DNA of 40,088 nt from Gammaproteobacteria bacterium (GCA_009839505.1 VXPO01000103.1:1-40088); one strand, 5' to 3'; counted from the stretch's first letter, positions 1 to 9,477 are shown. Notes: generated by a model not told the origin, from the letters alone. Numbers and translations: made by a program.

Positions 1-960
1 GATGAGCTTGGCGTACATGGCGACGATGGTGCCGTCGCGCTTGCAGCCGATCTTGACCGTGTTGACGGTGCCCGAAGCCGGTCCGGTGGCGCGGAAGACA
101 TCCTCGCGGGTCATCACCATCTTCACCGGACGGCCGCTCTTCTGCGACAGCTTGAGCGCAAGCGGTTCCAGGTAGATGGTGGTCTTGCCACCGAAACCGC
201 CGCCGATCTCGCTGGCGATGACGCGGATGTCGCCCTCGTCCATGCCCATGGCCATGGCGGTCATGCTGCGCACGCCGAAGTGACCCTGGGTACTGCACCA
301 GACCGTGGCCTGACCGTCTTCGTTGAAGTTGCCGACACAGGCGTGGGGTTCGATATAGCCCTGGTGGACCATGGGCGTGATGAAGGTGCGCTCCACGATC
401 TCGTCCGCTTCGGCGAAGCCGGCGTCGACGTCGCCCTTGGAGATGACCTGCTGCCTGGACACGTTGGACGGCTCAGTAGGCGGTTCCGCCAGACCCTGGG
501 TGATGAGGTCTTCGTGAAGCAGGGGGGCGTTCGGACGCATGGCCTGGAGTGCGTCGGTGACCGGCTCGAGGACCTCGTAGTCGACGACCACGGCAGCGAC
601 GCCGGCTTGTGCGGCCTGGTTGGACGTGGCAGCCACCGCCGCCACGGCGTGCCCGTGGTAGAGCACCTTGTCGCTCGCCAGCAGGTTCTCGTTGAAGCCC
701 TTGCGCCCGAAGCTGAATTTCGAGCGGTCTGGGAAGTCCCCGGCGGTGATCACCGCCAACACCCCGGGGATCGCCGCCGCGGCGGAGGTGTCGATGGAAC
801 GGATTCGCGCATGGGCGTGGGGGCTGCGCACGACCTTGCCGTGGAGCATCCCCGGCATGGCGTGGTCGGCGCCGAAGTTGGCCCGTCCGGTGACCTTTTC
901 CAGTCCGTCCGGTCGCACCGGTCGGGTGCCGATGTATTTGAGTCCCTGCGCGGCGGCCAT
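1..960 (-). CDS. Xanthine dehydrogenase/aldehyde oxidase-family molybdopterin-binding subunit, N-terminal part (cut by window edge)
   Basis: The minus strand is open from an ATG at 958-960 to the window edge, giving 320 codons of a longer gene. The product begins MAAAQGLKYIGTRPVRPDGL and continues through a KVTGRANFGAD segment and a VRSPHAHARI segment, both typical of the large molybdenum-cofactor subunit of xanthine dehydrogenase, CO dehydrogenase-like and aldehyde oxidase enzymes. The GGGFGGK motif of this family occurs near residue 276. Family members hydroxylate aromatic heterocycles or aldehydes with water as oxygen donor, working with FAD and 2Fe-2S subunits that are not in this window. 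A GGAAGGAG ribosome binding site lies just upstream of the ATG. The substrate cannot be told. The gene is divergent from the RND exporter and has no visible link to the peptide clusters. The full family length would be about 750-800 residues. Confidence 0.9.
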   Translation of the reverse strand, partial: MAAAQGLKYIGTRPVRPDGLEKVTGRANFGADHAMPGMLHGKVVRSPHAHARIRSIDTSAAAAIPGVLAVITAGDFPDRSKFSFGRKGFNENLLASDKVLYHGHAVAAVAATSNQAAQAGVAAVVVDYEVLEPVTDALQAMRPNAPLLHEDLITQGLAEPPTEPSNVSRQQVISKGDVDAGFAEADEIVERTFITPMVHQGYIEPHACVGNFNEDGQATVWCSTQGHFGVRSMTAMAMGMDEGDIRVIASEIGGGFGGKTTIYLEPLALKLSQKSGRPVKMVMTREDVFRATGPASGTVNTVKIGCKRDGTIVAMYAKLI

Positions 961-1042
961 CTCTTCTCCTTCCTGATACGGGTCTTTCATCGCGCCCGTC
1001 TGAGCGCAACGAATTACTATACGATGGAAATTCGTCGATTGG

Positions 1043-3403
1043 GTGATGGGCGTGCCACCTGCGAGTGAACCTCAGCGCCGCTCAAGGAGTCGAGCGGGGG
1101 AGCAATTTGCAACGCGATTTGCTCGACGAGTGCTTGGTGCCCGCCGGCAGGTCATCTGGGGCACGCTGCTCTCGGTCGCGGTCGCGTCGGCCGGCATCGC
1201 TTTGCTCGAGTTCGAGGCCAGCTATCGCATCTTTTTCGACGAGGACAACCCGCAGCTCCTGGCACTTGAAGCGCTGGAGAATACCTACGGCAAGAACGAG
1301 AACGTCGCGTTCCTGATCGTGCCGGAGGACGGTGACGCAACGTCGGAAAACGCGCTGCGGGCCACCGTGTGGCTCACGGAAGCCGCTTGGCAGACCCCTT
1401 ATTCGAGACGCGTAGATTCGCTTGCCAACTTTCAGCACACCACCGCCGACGGCGATGACCTCTACGTCCGCAATCTTGTCGACCCGCACGAACTGGCCCG
1501 AGCCGAGGCGCGGTCACGGGTTCGCACCGTCGCCCTGTCCGATCCGCGCATCGCCGGCAGTATCCTGTCTCTGAAGGGTGACGTCAGCGTCGTAAACGTC
1601 ACCATCGAACTGCCGGAGGAGGACCTGTTGGCACCCGTGGCGGAGGTCGCGGAATTCGCCAGGTCGATCGCTTCACAGGCGGAGGAACGGTTTCCCGGCA
1701 TAGACCTGCGCATCGTTGGCACGGTCATGGTCAACCAGACCTTCATGGAAGCCTCGATCACCAGCCAGTTGATCTTCCTGCCGGCTAGCCTGTTGCTCAT
1801 GGCCGTGATCCTCGGCGTCCTCACCCGGGGCTGGCCGGGGGTTCTGACGACCTGGATCGTCATCGTCTTCTCCATCTTGGCGTCCTTAGGGCTCGGCGGG
1901 TGGGTCGGCTTGCCCTTGACCCCGCCCATCGCGCCAGCACCCACCATCGTGCTCATGATCGTCGTGGCGAACTGCGTGCATCTGCTGGTGGCCGTGCAGC
2001 AGCGATTGCGTGCCGGGGACTCCAGGCACGATGCGATCATCGAGGCCATCCGGCTCAACCTGCACCCCGTGTTCTTGGCGAGCCTCACGACGGCACTGGG
2101 GTTCTTGAGCATGAACTTCTCCGAGGTGCCGCCCTACCGTCATCTCGGGATCTTCGTCGCTTTCGGAATCGCGGCGTCCTTCGTTCTCTCCGTCACGTTC
2201 ATGCCGGCCTTGCTCTCGTACCTCCCGATCCGCGCCACAAAGAAGCGACGGCTCCCCGGACCCTCGATGAGACGCTTGGCGGATATCGCGTTGCGCCACA
2301 GGAAGGCGCTGCTTTGGGGATGGCTGGTGGTCGTCACGGCGATGATGCTGGCCGTTCCGCGAAACGAGCTCAACGACGTTCTTGTCCACTTCTTCGATGA
2401 GAGCGTGGAGTTCCGTCAGGACACGGACTTCATGGACGAGCACTTGAGCGGCAATACCCTGCTCGAGTACTCGCTACAAGCATCTGCCGAAGGCGGGGTC
2501 ACCGACCCGCTCTTTCTCGCCGAGGTCGCGAACTTCGCCGACTGGTACCGGGAGCAGCCCGCGGTTCGCCACGTGGCGGTCGTTACGGATACGTTCCTGC
2601 AACTCAACAAGAGCATGCACGGCGATGACCCGGCTGCGTACCGCATTCCGGAGAGCCAGGAACTTGCCGCGCAGTACCTGCTGCTCTACGAGCTGTCGCT
2701 TCCGCAGGGTCTGGATCTGAACAATCAGATCGACCGGTCAAGGTCGGCGACGCGGGTATCGATTTCCGCGGAGACGCTCAACTCGAAGGATGTACTTGAA
2801 CTGAACGCCCGCGCTGAAGCCTGGCTGGAGGAGAATGCGTTGCATGTGGCCGGCGTCAACAGCACCGGTCCCTCGGCCATGTTCGCCTACATCGGCCAGC
2901 GCAACATCCGCGCCATGCTGCTGGGTACGGTCGTCGTGCTGTTGGCCATTTCCGCTATTCTCCTGTTCGCCTTGCGTTCAGTTCGGCTCGGCCTGATAAG
3001 TATTGCTCCCAACCTGATTCCCGCCGTGCTGGGCTTCGGAGTCTGGGGGTTGACCGTGGGGCAGGTGGGACTCTCGCTGTCGGTGGTCGTGGCGATGACG
3101 ATCGGCATCGTTGTGGACGATACCGTGCATTTCCTCAGCAAGTACCGCCGTGCGCGGCGCGAATACGGGCAAAGCTCCGAGGAGGCGGTGCGCTATAGCT
3201 TTGACACCGCCGGCCGCGCCCTGCTCACAACGACGGTCGTGCTGGTGGCGGGGTTCGCGATCTTCGTGTTCTCGCCCTTCGTGCCCACCGCCCAGGTCGG
3301 GGTTCTGACCGCGATGATCATCGGCTTCGCCCTCATCGCCGACCTGTCGCTCCTGCCAGCGCTCTTGGCGACGGTGGACCGGCGTTCTTCGGAGGCGAAG
3401 TAG
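1043..3403 (+). CDS. RND/MMPL-superfamily exporter
   Basis: The 786-residue protein has the two-fold layout of MMPL/RND exporters. A first transmembrane helix (about residues 37-55) is followed by a large periplasmic loop, a five-helix sterol-sensing-like bundle (about 235-395), a second loop and a second bundle (about 615-775). The FDEDNPQL motif after helix 1 and GIVVDDTVHF in the second bundle, with paired membrane aspartates expected for proton coupling, are typical of these exporters. Members move lipids or lipophilic products from the inner membrane, usually with a LolA-like periplasmic partner and an outer-membrane protein. Exactly such a pair lies at 17474-19575, on the far side of cluster A. 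The start is GTG 1043 or ATG 1046, without a strong ribosome binding site. The cargo is unknown; a link to the peptide product is inference. Confidence 0.87.
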   Translation: MMGVPPASEPQRRSRSRAGEQFATRFARRVLGARRQVIWGTLLSVAVASAGIALLEFEASYRIFFDEDNPQLLALEALENTYGKNENVAFLIVPEDGDATSENALRATVWLTEAAWQTPYSRRVDSLANFQHTTADGDDLYVRNLVDPHELARAEARSRVRTVALSDPRIAGSILSLKGDVSVVNVTIELPEEDLLAPVAEVAEFARSIASQAEERFPGIDLRIVGTVMVNQTFMEASITSQLIFLPASLLLMAVILGVLTRGWPGVLTTWIVIVFSILASLGLGGWVGLPLTPPIAPAPTIVLMIVVANCVHLLVAVQQRLRAGDSRHDAIIEAIRLNLHPVFLASLTTALGFLSMNFSEVPPYRHLGIFVAFGIAASFVLSVTFMPALLSYLPIRATKKRRLPGPSMRRLADIALRHRKALLWGWLVVVTAMMLAVPRNELNDVLVHFFDESVEFRQDTDFMDEHLSGNTLLEYSLQASAEGGVTDPLFLAEVANFADWYREQPAVRHVAVVTDTFLQLNKSMHGDDPAAYRIPESQELAAQYLLLYELSLPQGLDLNNQIDRSRSATRVSISAETLNSKDVLELNARAEAWLEENALHVAGVNSTGPSAMFAYIGQRNIRAMLLGTVVVLLAISAILLFALRSVRLGLISIAPNLIPAVLGFGVWGLTVGQVGLSLSVVVAMTIGIVVDDTVHFLSKYRRARREYGQSSEEAVRYSFDTAGRALLTTTVVLVAGFAIFVFSPFVPTAQVGVLTAMIIGFALIADLSLLPALLATVDRRSSEAK

Positions 3404-3475
3404 GGGAATTGAGTGTGAATTGCCCGGTGCGAACCCTTTGTAGACTATTCCCGAGATTAGGGAGGTTGCGCGGTC

Positions 3476-4012
3476 GTGTTTAGCAATCCATTTGACTCGT
3501 TCCACAACACGGTTGCCGAAGCAAAGGAAGAGCGTGAGCATCTTGACCGACTGCTGACGATATCCACGCCGCGGGAGCGTCTGCTCGTGGCCGCAATCGC
3601 CGTGTTGTTGGTCATCCTGGCGGTGTGGCTCTTCTTCGGGAGCGTGACCCGTAGCCTTGCGTTGGGCGGAGTCTTGGACGAGCCTGGCGAGAGCCCGTCC
3701 GATCAGCAGCGGTCTCTGCAGGCGCTTGTCGTCGTCGAGCCCCACATGGCAGCTCAGATCGAAACCGGTACGGCCGCCGTGTTGGAGTTGGTGACGTCGG
3801 ACCTGCAAGTGGTGACCCTGGAGGGAGAGATCGCGACGATTGCTCTGGAACCGTCTTACTCGGAGCTGTTGGAGTCCGCCAAGCCGATGTCGGTGTACCG
3901 GATCGAACTCGCGCTGGACGAAGGCATTGATGGCGCTTCTGGCGCAATGGTCCGGATCGTCGTCGATCTCGGCAGGCAATCTCCGGCCGAGCTGTTGGGA
4001 TTGGGCAGATAA
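3476..4012 (+). CDS. Short HlyD-like adaptor of an NHLP peptide exporter (cluster A)
   Basis: This 178-residue protein starts MFSNPFDSFHNT, closely matching the 291-residue NHLM-type secretion protein at 21102 (MFNNPFRQ...). It keeps the cytoplasmic N-terminus (LDRLLTISTPRERLL against LDHLLRITAPHERVV), one transmembrane helix at about 42-60 and a C-terminal beta segment. It lacks about 110 residues present in the paralogue, including the lipoyl-like half-motifs and the coiled-coil segment. HlyD-family adaptors join an inner-membrane ABC transporter to the outer-membrane exit. No frameshift or stop explains the shortness, so it reads as a stable deletion product. It starts with GTG after an AGGGAGG site and stops 2 bases before the next gene, so it is clearly in the transporter operon. 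It may serve as a reduced adaptor or share the full-length one. Confidence 0.75.
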   Translation: MFSNPFDSFHNTVAEAKEEREHLDRLLTISTPRERLLVAAIAVLLVILAVWLFFGSVTRSLALGGVLDEPGESPSDQQRSLQALVVVEPHMAAQIETGTAAVLELVTSDLQVVTLEGEIATIALEPSYSELLESAKPMSVYRIELALDEGIDGASGAMVRIVVDLGRQSPAELLGLGR

Positions 4013-4014
4013 TT

Positions 4015-6222
4015 GTGCTGCGTGCCGACAAGGGCGTGGCGGGCAAGACCGGATCCAAACCCTTGAAGCAAAGCGTGTCCACGCCGATCTTGCTGCAGAT
4101 GCACGCGTCGGAATGTGGAGCCGCGTGCCTTGGCAGCGTCCTTGGCTATTTCGGACGCTGGGTGCCGCTGACCGAATTGCGCGACAAGTGCGAGGTCAGC
4201 CGAGACGGTAGCAGTGCGGCTAGCATCCTGCGCGCCGCCAGACACTATGGCCTCGAATGCAAGGGGCTCAGCGTACGCGCGAATCAATTGAAGATTCTCG
4301 AGTTGCCTTTGATCCTGTTCTGGCAATTCAGCCATTTTGTCGTCCTCGAAGGATTCGACGAGGGCAGTTTCCATCTTAATGACCCGTCCACCGGACGACG
4401 CAGGCTCTCTTCTGAAGAGTTCACCAAGGGCTACAGCGGAATCGCGCTTCGCTTCAAACGCAACGACGATTTCCAACCCGGAGGGGATCGCCCCGGGTTG
4501 TTCGCTCAATTGCGTGCCTTGCTCGCCGGGTCTTGGCGTGTGCTTACCGGCGTGATCGCTTGCGGGCTCATGTTGACGTTGCTTGCACTCGTCGTTCCCG
4601 CCACCTTGAGCGTCTTCGTCGACGGCGTTCTCGACAATCGCGGGCCTTGGGAGGGATTGGTGGCTGCCCTACTTGGCGCCGGTGTCTTGGTGTACATCCT
4701 GTCCTTGCTCAAGCACCGGTTCCTAAAACGCCTCGCGGTCCGCGTTTCGGTGATTGGCTACAGTGAGGGCTTGTCAAGGCTGTTGCGCTTGCCGGTCGAG
4801 TTCTTCGAGCACCGGCTGGTCGGCGATCTGACCGATCGGGTTTCTTCCACGGACCGGGTCGCGAAGAACCTGACGGACCAGTTCCTTGTGCTCATTGTCG
4901 ACATGGGGATGAGCGCGGTCCTGCTCATCGCCCTGTTGGCATACGACCCGCTGCTTGCGCTCATCGTGATCGCCCTGGCCCTCCTGCACGGACTCTTGGC
5001 GCACTTTCTCAACGGGTTCCGGGCTGTTCGAAGCCAGGCGATGAGGCGCGAACAGGGACTGTTGATTGGCGTCGGCATGCAGATGCTGAGCCATGCGGAC
5101 AACCTGCGCATGACGGGATCCGATGACCGGTTTTTCTCGCGCTGGAGTGGCCAGCAGGCGCGCGAACTGCACGCTCGACAGCTCTACTCCGAATTGGGCG
5201 CCGTCAATACGGCGCTTCCGGGCCTGATTGCCGCGTTTCGCAGCGCCGCGATCCTGGGTGTAGGGGGAAGTTTCGTCCTGGCCGGATCCATGACCCTGGG
5301 GACGCTGGTTGGGTTCTATATCCTGGCGGAGATGTTCCTGGCACCGGTCGGACGTTTCCTGGAATTCGCTGACCGACGCCAAGCGCTCGAAACCGACTTG
5401 CAGCGACTCGAGGACATTTCCAGGACCGCGGAAGATCCGGTCTTCGCGCGTCGAAGCCCGCAATCCGATTCGATTCCGACCTTCAACGGCCGGCTCCAGC
5501 TTGCCGGACGGCTTGAACTCCGGGACGTGACCTTCGGATTCAACAAGAGCAAACCGCCCCTGATAGAGGACTTCAACCTTGAGATCGGGCCGGGTCAGCG
5601 GGTCGCCGTGGTCGGCCCGAGTGGTTCCGGCAAGTCAACCCTGGCGCGGCTCGTCGCGGGAATCTACCAACCCTGGTCAGGCGAAATACTCTTCGATGGT
5701 CATCGGCGAGACCACATTCCCGAGGAAGTGCTGCGACGGTCCGTTTCCATGGTGGATCAGGACGTCGTGCTGTTCTCTGCGTCGCTGCGCGACAACATCA
5801 CGTTGTGGAACCCGGCTGTTCCGGATGAGGCCATCTTCGCGGCGACGCGAGATGCCAGCATTCACCATGAAGTCCTACTTCGACCGCAGGGCTATTCGAC
5901 GTTGGTCGAGGAAGGCGGCGTGAACTTCAGCGGCGGCCAGCGTCAACGGCTGGAAATCGCACGCGCACTGGTGGGCAATCCGACAGTGATCATTCTCGAC
6001 GAAGCGACCAGCGCCCTCGATGCGGCCACCGAGGAGTACGTCGACGATGCGCTGCGGCGGCGGGGCGTCACGTGCCTGATCGTGGCGCACCGGCTGAGCA
6101 CGGTGCGGGATTGCGACGTGATCGTCGTGCTCGACAAGGGTGTCGAAGTGCAGCGCGGAACCCACGACGAGTTGATTGCCCTGGAAGACGGCACTTACTA
6201 CAAGCTTGTGAAGTCGGGCTGA
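4015..6222 (+). CDS. NHLP-type peptidase/permease/ATPase ABC transporter (C39 leader protease), cluster A
   Basis: This 735-residue protein is a peptidase-containing ABC transporter that removes the leader of a RiPP precursor and exports the core. The N-terminal C39 peptidase has its triad at Cys34 (ECGAACL), His107 (FSHFVVLEG) and Asp123 (NDPSTGRR). A six-helix membrane domain occupies about residues 165-450. The ATPase domain has Walker A GPSGSGKST near 533, the signature SGGQRQ near 639 and Walker B ILDEATSALD near 660. Length and layout fit the NHLM bacteriocin-system transporter family. It begins with GTG two bases after the adaptor stop and overlaps the next ABC gene by one base (TGATG). 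The expected cleavage site is the Ala-Gly before the cores of the two precursors. It is closely related to the gene at 21979 along its whole length. Confidence 0.93.
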   Translation: MLRADKGVAGKTGSKPLKQSVSTPILLQMHASECGAACLGSVLGYFGRWVPLTELRDKCEVSRDGSSAASILRAARHYGLECKGLSVRANQLKILELPLILFWQFSHFVVLEGFDEGSFHLNDPSTGRRRLSSEEFTKGYSGIALRFKRNDDFQPGGDRPGLFAQLRALLAGSWRVLTGVIACGLMLTLLALVVPATLSVFVDGVLDNRGPWEGLVAALLGAGVLVYILSLLKHRFLKRLAVRVSVIGYSEGLSRLLRLPVEFFEHRLVGDLTDRVSSTDRVAKNLTDQFLVLIVDMGMSAVLLIALLAYDPLLALIVIALALLHGLLAHFLNGFRAVRSQAMRREQGLLIGVGMQMLSHADNLRMTGSDDRFFSRWSGQQARELHARQLYSELGAVNTALPGLIAAFRSAAILGVGGSFVLAGSMTLGTLVGFYILAEMFLAPVGRFLEFADRRQALETDLQRLEDISRTAEDPVFARRSPQSDSIPTFNGRLQLAGRLELRDVTFGFNKSKPPLIEDFNLEIGPGQRVAVVGPSGSGKSTLARLVAGIYQPWSGEILFDGHRRDHIPEEVLRRSVSMVDQDVVLFSASLRDNITLWNPAVPDEAIFAATRDASIHHEVLLRPQGYSTLVEEGGVNFSGGQRQRLEIARALVGNPTVIILDEATSALDAATEEYVDDALRRRGVTCLIVAHRLSTVRDCDVIVVLDKGVEVQRGTHDELIALEDGTYYKLVKSG

Positions 6223-9161
6223 TGCGAGACACGCAACCGGATTACTTACCGCTGGCCGAACTGGCCGCTCGTTCCGGCGAGTCCGTGCCCTGCGCTGGCA
6301 ATTTGCCGGTGGAGCTCGACGATCCGGACAGCGTCTGGTTCATTGATCGAGGTGCTGTAAACCTGTTCCTGGTCGAATTCCAGGGCAGCGTCGAGCAGGC
6401 GGCACCGCAGCATCTGCTGCGCCGCGAGTCGGGCTGGTTGCTTCCCGGCGTCGCGCCGGACGAACAAGACGACGAGGGCACTACGCTCAGCCTGGTCGCC
6501 AAGGGACTGCCGGGTACCCTGCTGAAACGCCTGCCGGCACGAGAGCTGTCCAGGGTTCACCCCGCGGAGCTCGCGGAACAGACCGACACTTGGCTGACCG
6601 CCATCACCGATTCGCTCTCGCGATTCGTCGGCCGCATGCCGCGCCCGACTGCCTTGGCGGAGCCGGGTCGGACACAGTCGCTGGCCCCGGGCACGCTATC
6701 CGTGCGGCGTGGCGTGGTGTGGGTGTCCCAGCCGCCGCCCGGGGCAAGCACGTTCATGGATATCGTCGACCAGGCGGAACAGGTCGAGGCAGACGACTCG
6801 GGCCAAGCCGTTGTACCGCTGACGCGGACAAGCTGGCTCACCCTGTTCGACCAGGCGACGCTTGCGGGAAAATCCACTGAGACGCTAGCCCGGGAAGGCA
6901 TGCTGCTTCCGGCCCTCGCCTCCTTCCACGCCGTTGCTCTCACCTTGGAACGCATCAACCGCCGACTGGCCGTGGTCGACGAGGCGAATCTGGAACGCGC
7001 CCGCACGACGAGCCGCCGGACTGCTGAAAGGGCCGCGCGGCAGCAGCTCTTCAACATCTACGATCTTCCCGTTGACCGCGACGCCGACGCCGAGGACACG
7101 GCCTTGGCGGATGCCATGCAGATCATCGGTCGCCATGAAGGTATCGACTTCGAGATTCCCGCCCGGTCGGGACCTTCCGGTGCTCCGATCGGCCTCGTCG
7201 ACGTTCTCGATGCGTCCGGTGTCCGCGCCCGGCGTGTTCGGTTCGACGGGCAGAGTGGCTGGTGGCGCGGGGACAGCAACGCGATCCTGGCGTTCCACGG
7301 TGAGGACGGGCGACCTGTTGCGCTGCTGCCGGGAATGTTCGGGCGCTACCGGGAGGTCGACCCGGTTAGCAAGCGCAGTGTGCGGGTTACGGCGGACCGC
7401 GCTCGGAAGCTTGCGAACGATGCTTGGATGTTCTATCGACCCTTGCCCGCGCGAGACGCGAAACCGGCGGACTTGCTTTCGATCGCGCTGCATGGATCCG
7501 CCGCCGATCTGGTGCGGCTGGTGGTTGCCGGGCTGCCTGGGGGTCTGATCAAGCTGCTTCCGGCACTGGCGCTCGGGTTCGTTGCCAATCATGTGGCGGC
7601 GGGCGGTAGCGCGGGAGCGCTCTACGCCGTGGCCGTGGCGGTGGCCGGATTCGGGCTGCTCGGTGCGATGCTGCACTTGCTGCAAAGCACGGCGATGATG
7701 CGACTCGAGGGGCGTTCGGCATCGCGTGTAGAAGCTGCTTTCTGGGACCGCCTCATGCGCCTCCCGCCGAGCGTGCTGCACCGCCATCCGTCCGGTGATC
7801 TGGCCATGTCGGGCATGACGTTTCAGAATCTTCGCGATGGCTTGCAGGGAGTCGTCGCCGACAGCCTGCTGTCGGTCGTGTTTTTGCTGCCGGTTTTCGC
7901 CGTCATCTTCTTTTACGACGCCACGCTGGGGATCGGCGCCCTCGTCTTCAGCCTGGCTTCGCTGCTACTCACGGTAGTCCTCGGGCTACGCCAGATTTCA
8001 CCCTATGGACGAATGATCAGCGCAGGACGACGCGTCGCAGGACGGTTGTTCCAGATTGTGGGCGGCATCACCAAGCTGCGGATAGAGAACGCCGAAGGGT
8101 CGGCCTTCGCAATCTGGGCGCAGGACTACCGTGAGCAAAAGCGTGCCGAACTCGAACTCGGCGGACTCGAGGGCCACTCGCGGGCGTTTGGTGCGGCGCT
8201 TCCCTATGTGGCCGCGGGCGCATTGCTTTTGGCCGTGGCGACCATGGGTGACCGGGGCGTTCCGATGGGCGACTTTCTCGTCGTCTATACCGTGTTCATC
8301 GCATTCCAATCCGCCATCGCCAGGCTCGGCGAATCCTTCGGTACGGTTGCCGCCACGCTTCCGGCGTTCGATCAGATGCGCCCGTTGCTCGGCGCACAAC
8401 CCGAAACCGAGGTCGAAGGAGAGCCGGTCGACTACTTGGCCGGCGAGATCCTCTTCGACCGCGTTTCCTTCCGTTACGATCCGGACGGTCCGCTGATTCT
8501 CGACGATGTCACGATTCGCGCCCGTCCCGGCGAGTTCATTGCCATCGCGGGCGAGTCCGGGGCCGGCAAGAGCACGCTGTTCCGGCTCGCTCTTGGAATT
8601 GACCGGCCAACAGCGGGCGCCATCTACTACGACGGACGTGACTTGAGGCACCTGAACCTGAAACAGGTACGTCGGCAAATCGGCGCAGTGCCGCAGTCGG
8701 TGGGACTCCATCCCCAGGATCTCTGGGACAACTTGGTCAGCCACCACGACGACGTGGCGACGCCGGATGTGTGGAAGGCGGTCCGCGTCGCCGAGATGGA
8801 GGACCAGATCAAGGCCATGCCCATGGGCATGATGACCATGGTGGGGACCAGTGGCGCAGTCTTGTCGGGCGGCGAGAGCCAGCGGATCACGATTGCCCGT
8901 TCGGTGATGGGCGACCCCCGGATCATGATGTTCGACGAGGCGACCAACTGGCTGGACAACGAAAGCCAGGCCAAGGTCATGCGGAATCTGACCACCCTGA
9001 CCTCCACCCGGGTTGTCATCGCGCACCGCCTGTCCACGCTGGAGCAGGCCGACCGGATCTACGTATTGCAGGCCGGAAAAGTTGTGCAGAGCGGCGCATT
9101 CAAAGACCTCATGGAGGTCGACGGAGTATTCCGGGAACTCGTCAGAAGGCAGGTTGCTTGA
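6222..9161 (+). CDS. NHLP-type ABC transporter permease/ATPase, second subunit (cluster A)
   Basis: This 979-residue protein matches the second ABC subunit of NHLM export systems. A roughly 450-residue N-terminal region starts with PCAGNLPVELDDPDSVWFID, resembling a cyclic-nucleotide-binding-like fold but with no recognisable ligand motif. A membrane domain (about 475-720) and an ATPase domain follow. Walker A is GESGAGKST near residue 777, the signature is LSGGESQR near 881, and Walker B is MFDEATNWLD, with NW replacing the usual SA. There is no C39 peptidase. The start is ATG 6222, inside the TGATG overlap with the preceding stop; the frame stays open further upstream but only through that gene's coding sequence. 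It probably forms a heteromeric exporter with its neighbour. The inverted-repeat element begins at the base after its stop codon. Confidence 0.9.
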   Translation: MRDTQPDYLPLAELAARSGESVPCAGNLPVELDDPDSVWFIDRGAVNLFLVEFQGSVEQAAPQHLLRRESGWLLPGVAPDEQDDEGTTLSLVAKGLPGTLLKRLPARELSRVHPAELAEQTDTWLTAITDSLSRFVGRMPRPTALAEPGRTQSLAPGTLSVRRGVVWVSQPPPGASTFMDIVDQAEQVEADDSGQAVVPLTRTSWLTLFDQATLAGKSTETLAREGMLLPALASFHAVALTLERINRRLAVVDEANLERARTTSRRTAERAARQQLFNIYDLPVDRDADAEDTALADAMQIIGRHEGIDFEIPARSGPSGAPIGLVDVLDASGVRARRVRFDGQSGWWRGDSNAILAFHGEDGRPVALLPGMFGRYREVDPVSKRSVRVTADRARKLANDAWMFYRPLPARDAKPADLLSIALHGSAADLVRLVVAGLPGGLIKLLPALALGFVANHVAAGGSAGALYAVAVAVAGFGLLGAMLHLLQSTAMMRLEGRSASRVEAAFWDRLMRLPPSVLHRHPSGDLAMSGMTFQNLRDGLQGVVADSLLSVVFLLPVFAVIFFYDATLGIGALVFSLASLLLTVVLGLRQISPYGRMISAGRRVAGRLFQIVGGITKLRIENAEGSAFAIWAQDYREQKRAELELGGLEGHSRAFGAALPYVAAGALLLAVATMGDRGVPMGDFLVVYTVFIAFQSAIARLGESFGTVAATLPAFDQMRPLLGAQPETEVEGEPVDYLAGEILFDRVSFRYDPDGPLILDDVTIRARPGEFIAIAGESGAGKSTLFRLALGIDRPTAGAIYYDGRDLRHLNLKQVRRQIGAVPQSVGLHPQDLWDNLVSHHDDVATPDVWKAVRVAEMEDQIKAMPMGMMTMVGTSGAVLSGGESQRITIARSVMGDPRIMMFDEATNWLDNESQAKVMRNLTTLTSTRVVIAHRLSTLEQADRIYVLQAGKVVQSGAFKDLMEVDGVFRELVRRQVA

Positions 9162-9195
9162 CTAGTGGTCGAACACACTTGAAATGACGTATCTG
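9162..9195 (+). repeat. Left terminal inverted repeat of the MITE-like element
   Basis: This 34-base repeat pairs with the complement of 9444-9477 at 32 of 34 positions. It starts with CTAG directly after the ABC transporter stop codon. Confidence 0.85.
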
Positions 9196-9443
9196 CGCGT
9201 CCACAAGCGTCCAGCCGCTAGGCGGCGCCTCGAAGGCATAGCGGGGTTACGTCGAGAGGCGCCAACAACGCGGATGGGCCGCGCTTTTAGCGCGCCTTGT
9301 GGGCGCGCCCTTCGGGTGGTCGCCGGTGCGCCCCTCGCCGCGTGTACCCACGCGCCGTTGCGCCCGCTCGACGTACCCCGGTACGAGTTCGCGACCGCGC
9401 CTGTCCGTCGCCAGCGACGGGGCGAGGAACACACCGGCGACCA

Positions 9444-9477
9444 CAGATACGCCATTGCAAGTGTGTTCGACCACTAG
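9444..9477 (-). repeat. Right terminal inverted repeat of the MITE-like element
   Basis: Read on the minus strand, this begins CTAGTGGTCGAACACACTTG and matches 9162-9195 at 32 of 34 positions. Confidence 0.85.

Larger units (their letters stand above)
9162..9477. mobile_element. MITE-like non-coding element with 34-bp terminal inverted repeats
   Basis: A 316-base segment lies between the second ABC transporter and the leader-cyclase gene. Its ends are 34-base inverted repeats with two mismatches, beginning CTAGTGGTCGAACACACTTG. CTAG at both outer ends may be a palindromic 4-base target duplication. The interior contains nested inverted repeats, such as GTGGTCGCCGGTG against its complement near the right end, CCGTCGC/GCGACGG, and CGTACC/GGTACG. 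It encodes no credible protein: two 97-codon frames on opposite strands end in the same residues only because the ends are mirror images. It looks like a non-autonomous, strongly structured element mobilised by a transposase elsewhere. It may attenuate transcription into the downstream biosynthetic genes. No second copy lies in the window. Confidence 0.75.

Noticed and set aside
280-1068. Plus-strand 262-codon frame over the molybdopterin subunit
   Set aside because: The minus strand encodes a well-conserved xanthine-dehydrogenase family protein; the plus frame is a shadow.
6072-6221. Earlier start for the cluster A second ABC subunit
   Set aside because: The extension is a shadow of the preceding ABC gene; ATG 6222 in the TGATG overlap matches the paralogue's N-terminus.
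9162-9477. Two 97-codon frames on opposite strands within the inverted-repeat element
   Set aside because: They mirror each other because of the terminal inverted repeats, lack ribosome binding sites and show no protein-like conservation.
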